Assembly: GCA_030837195.1 (NCBI GenBank)
Contig: JAUPKZ010000016.1
Coordinates: 1 to 44,993, forward strand
Origin: Campylobacterota bacterium
GTDB lineage: Bacteria > Campylobacterota > Campylobacteria > Campylobacterales > Sulfurimonadaceae
Length of the DNA stretch: 44,993 nucleotides
Reading direction: 5' to 3'
Shown here: positions 42,173 to 44,993 of the stretch, one piece after another
Position numbering within the stretch: position 1 is the stretch's first letter
Layout of the letters: each line of letters starts with the position of its first letter
Notes under the pieces: generated by a model
What the model was told of the DNA's origin: nothing
The model's database searches: none
The model's input: only the letters and a program-made list of their open reading frames with translations
Program-made: the position numbers and the translations under genes

Positions 42173-43551
42173 GCCTTGAAAACAGATTTGAAGAGTACTC
42201 TTACAATAAAAAAGATATAAAAAATATGCGCATCAAAAGTAGCGATGATCTTGAGTATATGAACTCTGTAAGTGCTGCAATGCTTATAAACCATTCAATC
42301 GGCACTAAAATAATGTTATGGGTAAGCGCTTTTTTTATAATCTGGCTTATTTACTGGGCATATAATGCAGAAATTGATGCGCTTACCCGCGGACAAGGAA
42401 AGATAATTCCTTCAACACAAGTTCAAGTCATTCAAAATCTAGAAGGCGGAATCGTTAGTGATATTCTCGTAAAAGAGGGGGATGTCGTTAAAAAAGGCGA
42501 TGTTCTTATAAAGATTGACGATACCGGTTTTGTAAGCAGTTTTACTGAAAGCCAACTTAGATACAATGAACTTAAAGCAAAAAGCATAAGACTTTTGGCA
42601 GAATCTACCGCGGCGCCTTTTAATGCAGATGAAGCCATCAAAAAAACATCTCCCGAACTTATAAAATATGAAGAATCACTCTACTTAAGCAATAAAGAGC
42701 AACTAGATAATAGCGTTCTTATTTACAAGCGCAGACTTGAACAAAAAAAAGACGAACTAAGAGAAGCAGAAGCAAAACTATCCAATCTTACAAAAAGTTA
42801 TGAACTTATATCGCGAGAGATACAACTAAACAAACCGCTTGTCGAAAAGGGTATTGTGTCTGAAGTAGAGTACCTACAGCTTCAAAGAGAAGCAAGTTCT
42901 ATTGAAGGACAAATGAAATCAACAAAGCTATCTATACCTCGTCTTAATTCAGTTATAGAAGAGCAAAAAAACAACATAATGGAGATCCAATATAAATTTC
43001 GCAATATTGCTAAAGAGAAGTTTAATGAAGTAAAAGCAGAGATGGCAAGGATTGAGAGTGCAAACATTGCAAGGGAAGATAAAGTTAAACGAACACTTGT
43101 CCGCTCTCCCGTAGATGGAACGATCAAACAATTGCTTGTAAATACCGTTGGCGGTGTCGTGCGACCAGGTATGAATATAATTGAAGTTGTCCCAACAGAG
43201 GACAAGCTTCTGGTTGAAGCAAAAATACGCCCTGCCGACATTGCTTTTTTATTCCCAGGGCAAAGAGCCATAGTAAAATTTTCTGCTTATGATTTTGCTA
43301 TATACGGTTCATTGGAAGGCAGGCTTACTCACATAAGTGCAGACACTATCTTTGATGAAGTAACAAAACAAAACTACTATCTTGTTAGAATCGAAACCGA
43401 CAAGGACTATTTGGGAAATGAAGATAAAAAACTAAGTATAATGGTTGGTATGACGGCGGATGTTGATATTGTAACAGGTAAAAAAACAGTACTGGACTAT
43501 ATCTTAAAACCTATATTGCGTGCAAGAGAAAATGTACTAAGCGAGAGATAA
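42169..43551 (+). CDS. HlyD-family T1SS membrane fusion protein
   Basis: One TM, coiled-coil; VQVIQNLEGGIVSDILVKEGDVVKKGDVLIKIDD; RSPVDGTIKQLLVNTVGGVVRPGMNIIEVVP. Confidence 0.92.
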   Translation: MSLENRFEEYSYNKKDIKNMRIKSSDDLEYMNSVSAAMLINHSIGTKIMLWVSAFFIIWLIYWAYNAEIDALTRGQGKIIPSTQVQVIQNLEGGIVSDILVKEGDVVKKGDVLIKIDDTGFVSSFTESQLRYNELKAKSIRLLAESTAAPFNADEAIKKTSPELIKYEESLYLSNKEQLDNSVLIYKRRLEQKKDELREAEAKLSNLTKSYELISREIQLNKPLVEKGIVSEVEYLQLQREASSIEGQMKSTKLSIPRLNSVIEEQKNNIMEIQYKFRNIAKEKFNEVKAEMARIESANIAREDKVKRTLVRSPVDGTIKQLLVNTVGGVVRPGMNIIEVVPTEDKLLVEAKIRPADIAFLFPGQRAIVKFSAYDFAIYGSLEGRLTHISADTIFDEVTKQNYYLVRIETDKDYLGNEDKKLSIMVGMTADVDIVTGKKTVLDYILKPILRARENVLSER

Positions 43552-43553
43552 CT

Positions 43554-44165
43554 ATGAAAAAGATACTTCTATTTACAAATATGTCTTCCATAAAAAACCA
43601 CTGGGAAAATGCTCTTAAAAACTCTTATGATGCTATATATATACAGAGTATAGATAAGTTAATAGAATATTTAAAAAACAATAATGATAAAATCATTGTG
43701 ATGATAGATGAGATGAGTTTATCTAATACAAAAGAAACGCTAGAAAAACTAAAAGAGTTTTTACATGCAACTATATTAATGTTTAATGCATCCCCCGAGG
43801 TCTATCACGCTTCTACTCTTCTTGGAAGCGGCATAAAAGGATACGAAAACTCTTATATCAATAAGGAAAATCTGCTTAAAATGCTCTATAGTGTAGAAAA
43901 TGGGAATAACTGGCTTTTTGCCGATTTGACATACTTTATCATCAACAAATATATGCAAAATAAAAATAAAGAAGAGCCGGCGTTTATGGTTTTTCTTACT
44001 GAAAAGGAAAAAAATATAGCACTTATGATAGCAAACGGGCTTAGCAACAAAGAGATTGCGCAGAGAGAGAAAATCGCACTATCTACCGTTAAAGGGCATA
44101 TTCACAATATATTTGAAAAAGCTGGAGTGGCAGATAGAATCTCGCTTGCTTTAAAATTTAGATAA
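43554..44165 (+). CDS. LuxR-family transcriptional regulator with degenerate receiver domain
   Basis: C-terminal LuxR HTH (LTEKEKNIALMIANGLSNKEIAQREKIALSTVKGHIHNIFEKAGVADR). The N-terminal receiver-like half lacks the acidic pair (ILLFTN where ILLIDD is usual). Confidence 0.85.
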   Translation: MKKILLFTNMSSIKNHWENALKNSYDAIYIQSIDKLIEYLKNNNDKIIVMIDEMSLSNTKETLEKLKEFLHATILMFNASPEVYHASTLLGSGIKGYENSYINKENLLKMLYSVENGNNWLFADLTYFIINKYMQNKNKEEPAFMVFLTEKEKNIALMIANGLSNKEIAQREKIALSTVKGHIHNIFEKAGVADRISLALKFR

Positions 44166-44177
44166 TCGTAAACTAAA

Positions 44178-44206
44178 ACTTACGGCTACTAAACTTAGCC
44201 GTAAGT
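44178..44206 (-). terminator. Terminator hairpin between luxR and the RTX adhesin gene
   Basis: Perfect 11-bp stem ACTTACGGCTA-n7-TAGCCGTAAGT; minus strand continues TTTTAGTTT. Confidence 0.75.
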
Positions 44207-44216
44207 CAAATAACTA

Positions 44217-44993
44217 TCAAATCACCCCTATAGAGTCATCTATCTCTACTAACAGAGTAGCTCCTCCGCCTATATATTGAGCATACTCAACACCATCAAT
44301 AGTTACACTCTCACTTTGAAGAGCTAAAGAGTCAGTATCTATATTTACCTGATTTGCAGCATCACCGTCTGCCGACTGGATTATAAGCGTGCCTGAATCC
44401 GTCGCACTTATAACATCACTAGCTACAATTCCATTAACACCGCTACCCGTAACAGTTGTTCCTGCACTCAATTGAATTACCTCGATATTTGATACATTTG
44501 CAAGATTAATAATATCTGCATTTCCAATTAAAGTATCAAATCCTTCCTCGCCGTCTATTTCACTATCTAGAGCATCATACTCAATAGTATCATCTCCGGC
44601 ACCACCGTATATCGTATCTGCTCCAATGCCGCCGCTAATAATGTCATCATTACCTTGAGCATCTATAGTATCATTACCTGCACCGCCGTCTATATAATCT
44701 GCATAGTCGGTACCATCAATCACAGTTCCATCAGTGCCTCCATATGTCGTAGTAGATATTGAACTTCCATCTACGACTATTGCCGAAATAAGCGGTTCAT
44801 AACCATCAGCTAACGGCGCAGTCGTTGCTATAGAGAGGTCAAGTCCTGCTACTTCATCAGCATCAAAAGTATATGTTCCGTCGCTATTTGGAGTTAACAC
44901 AATATACTCGTCATTTACAGCATCATATTGTTGTAAATCTGAACCTACAGGAAGGTCTCCTAGCGTAATGCTAACTACCGCATCACTGCTTGG
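44217..44993 (-). CDS. C-terminus of an RTX/large-adhesin T1SS substrate (partial, runs off the right edge)
   Basis: RTX-like repeats (GGAGNDTIDAQGNDDIISGGIGADTIYGGAGDDTIEYD). The frame is open to base 44993 (PSSDAVVSITLGDLPVGSDLQQYDAVNDEYI precedes the GTG called as start at 44900). Confidence 0.85.
   Translation of the reverse strand, partial: PSSDAVVSITLGDLPVGSDLQQYDAVNDEYIVLTPNSDGTYTFDADEVAGLDLSIATTAPLADGYEPLISAIVVDGSSISTTTYGGTDGTVIDGTDYADYIDGGAGNDTIDAQGNDDIISGGIGADTIYGGAGDDTIEYDALDSEIDGEEGFDTLIGNADIINLANVSNIEVIQLSAGTTVTGSGVNGIVASDVISATDSGTLIIQSADGDAANQVNIDTDSLALQSESVTIDGVEYAQYIGGGATLLVEIDDSIGVI

Noticed and set aside
42882-43271. Minus-strand 129 aa ORF opposite the HlyD-family gene
   Set aside because: Antisense to a well-supported CDS; no domain.
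44900-44900. Start of the RTX protein at 44900
   Set aside because: An internal GTG; the same frame continues open to the window edge.
1-44993. CRISPR arrays, integrases, IS elements, restriction or other defence systems
   Set aside because: No regularly spaced direct repeats and no ORF with matching motifs were seen.

Overview
This ~45 kb window looks like core chromosome of a Campylobacterota member, probably Sulfurimonas-like (inferred from protein similarity and gene order, no search run). It contains: a petABC bc1 operon; mnmG; ribE; tkt; ispA; ybaB; panD; murE; nifU-like; the S10-spc-alpha ribosomal-protein superoperon on the minus strand (rpsJ to rplQ); an AAA ATPase; rnhB; and a Lap-type type I secretion operon with a LuxR-family regulator, convergent with the 3' end of an RTX adhesin that runs off the right edge. 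No rRNA or tRNA gene, CRISPR array or mobile element was recognised. The most unusual region is ~21.15-26.55 kb. There the usual map-infA-rpmJ-rpsM order is broken by ~5.1 kb of unrelated genes, and three conserved genes carry sharp deletion scars: (1) map lacks its C-terminus, including the expected last metal ligand, and is fused in frame to infA, which lacks its own start; (2) rpmJ is reduced to its last 15 codons with no start; (3) a spore-photoproduct-lyase-like radical SAM gene has lost ~35-40 codons with a frameshift. These are either real rearrangements, including a MetAP-IF1 fusion protein, or a cluster of assembly misjoins. Read-level evidence is needed to decide.
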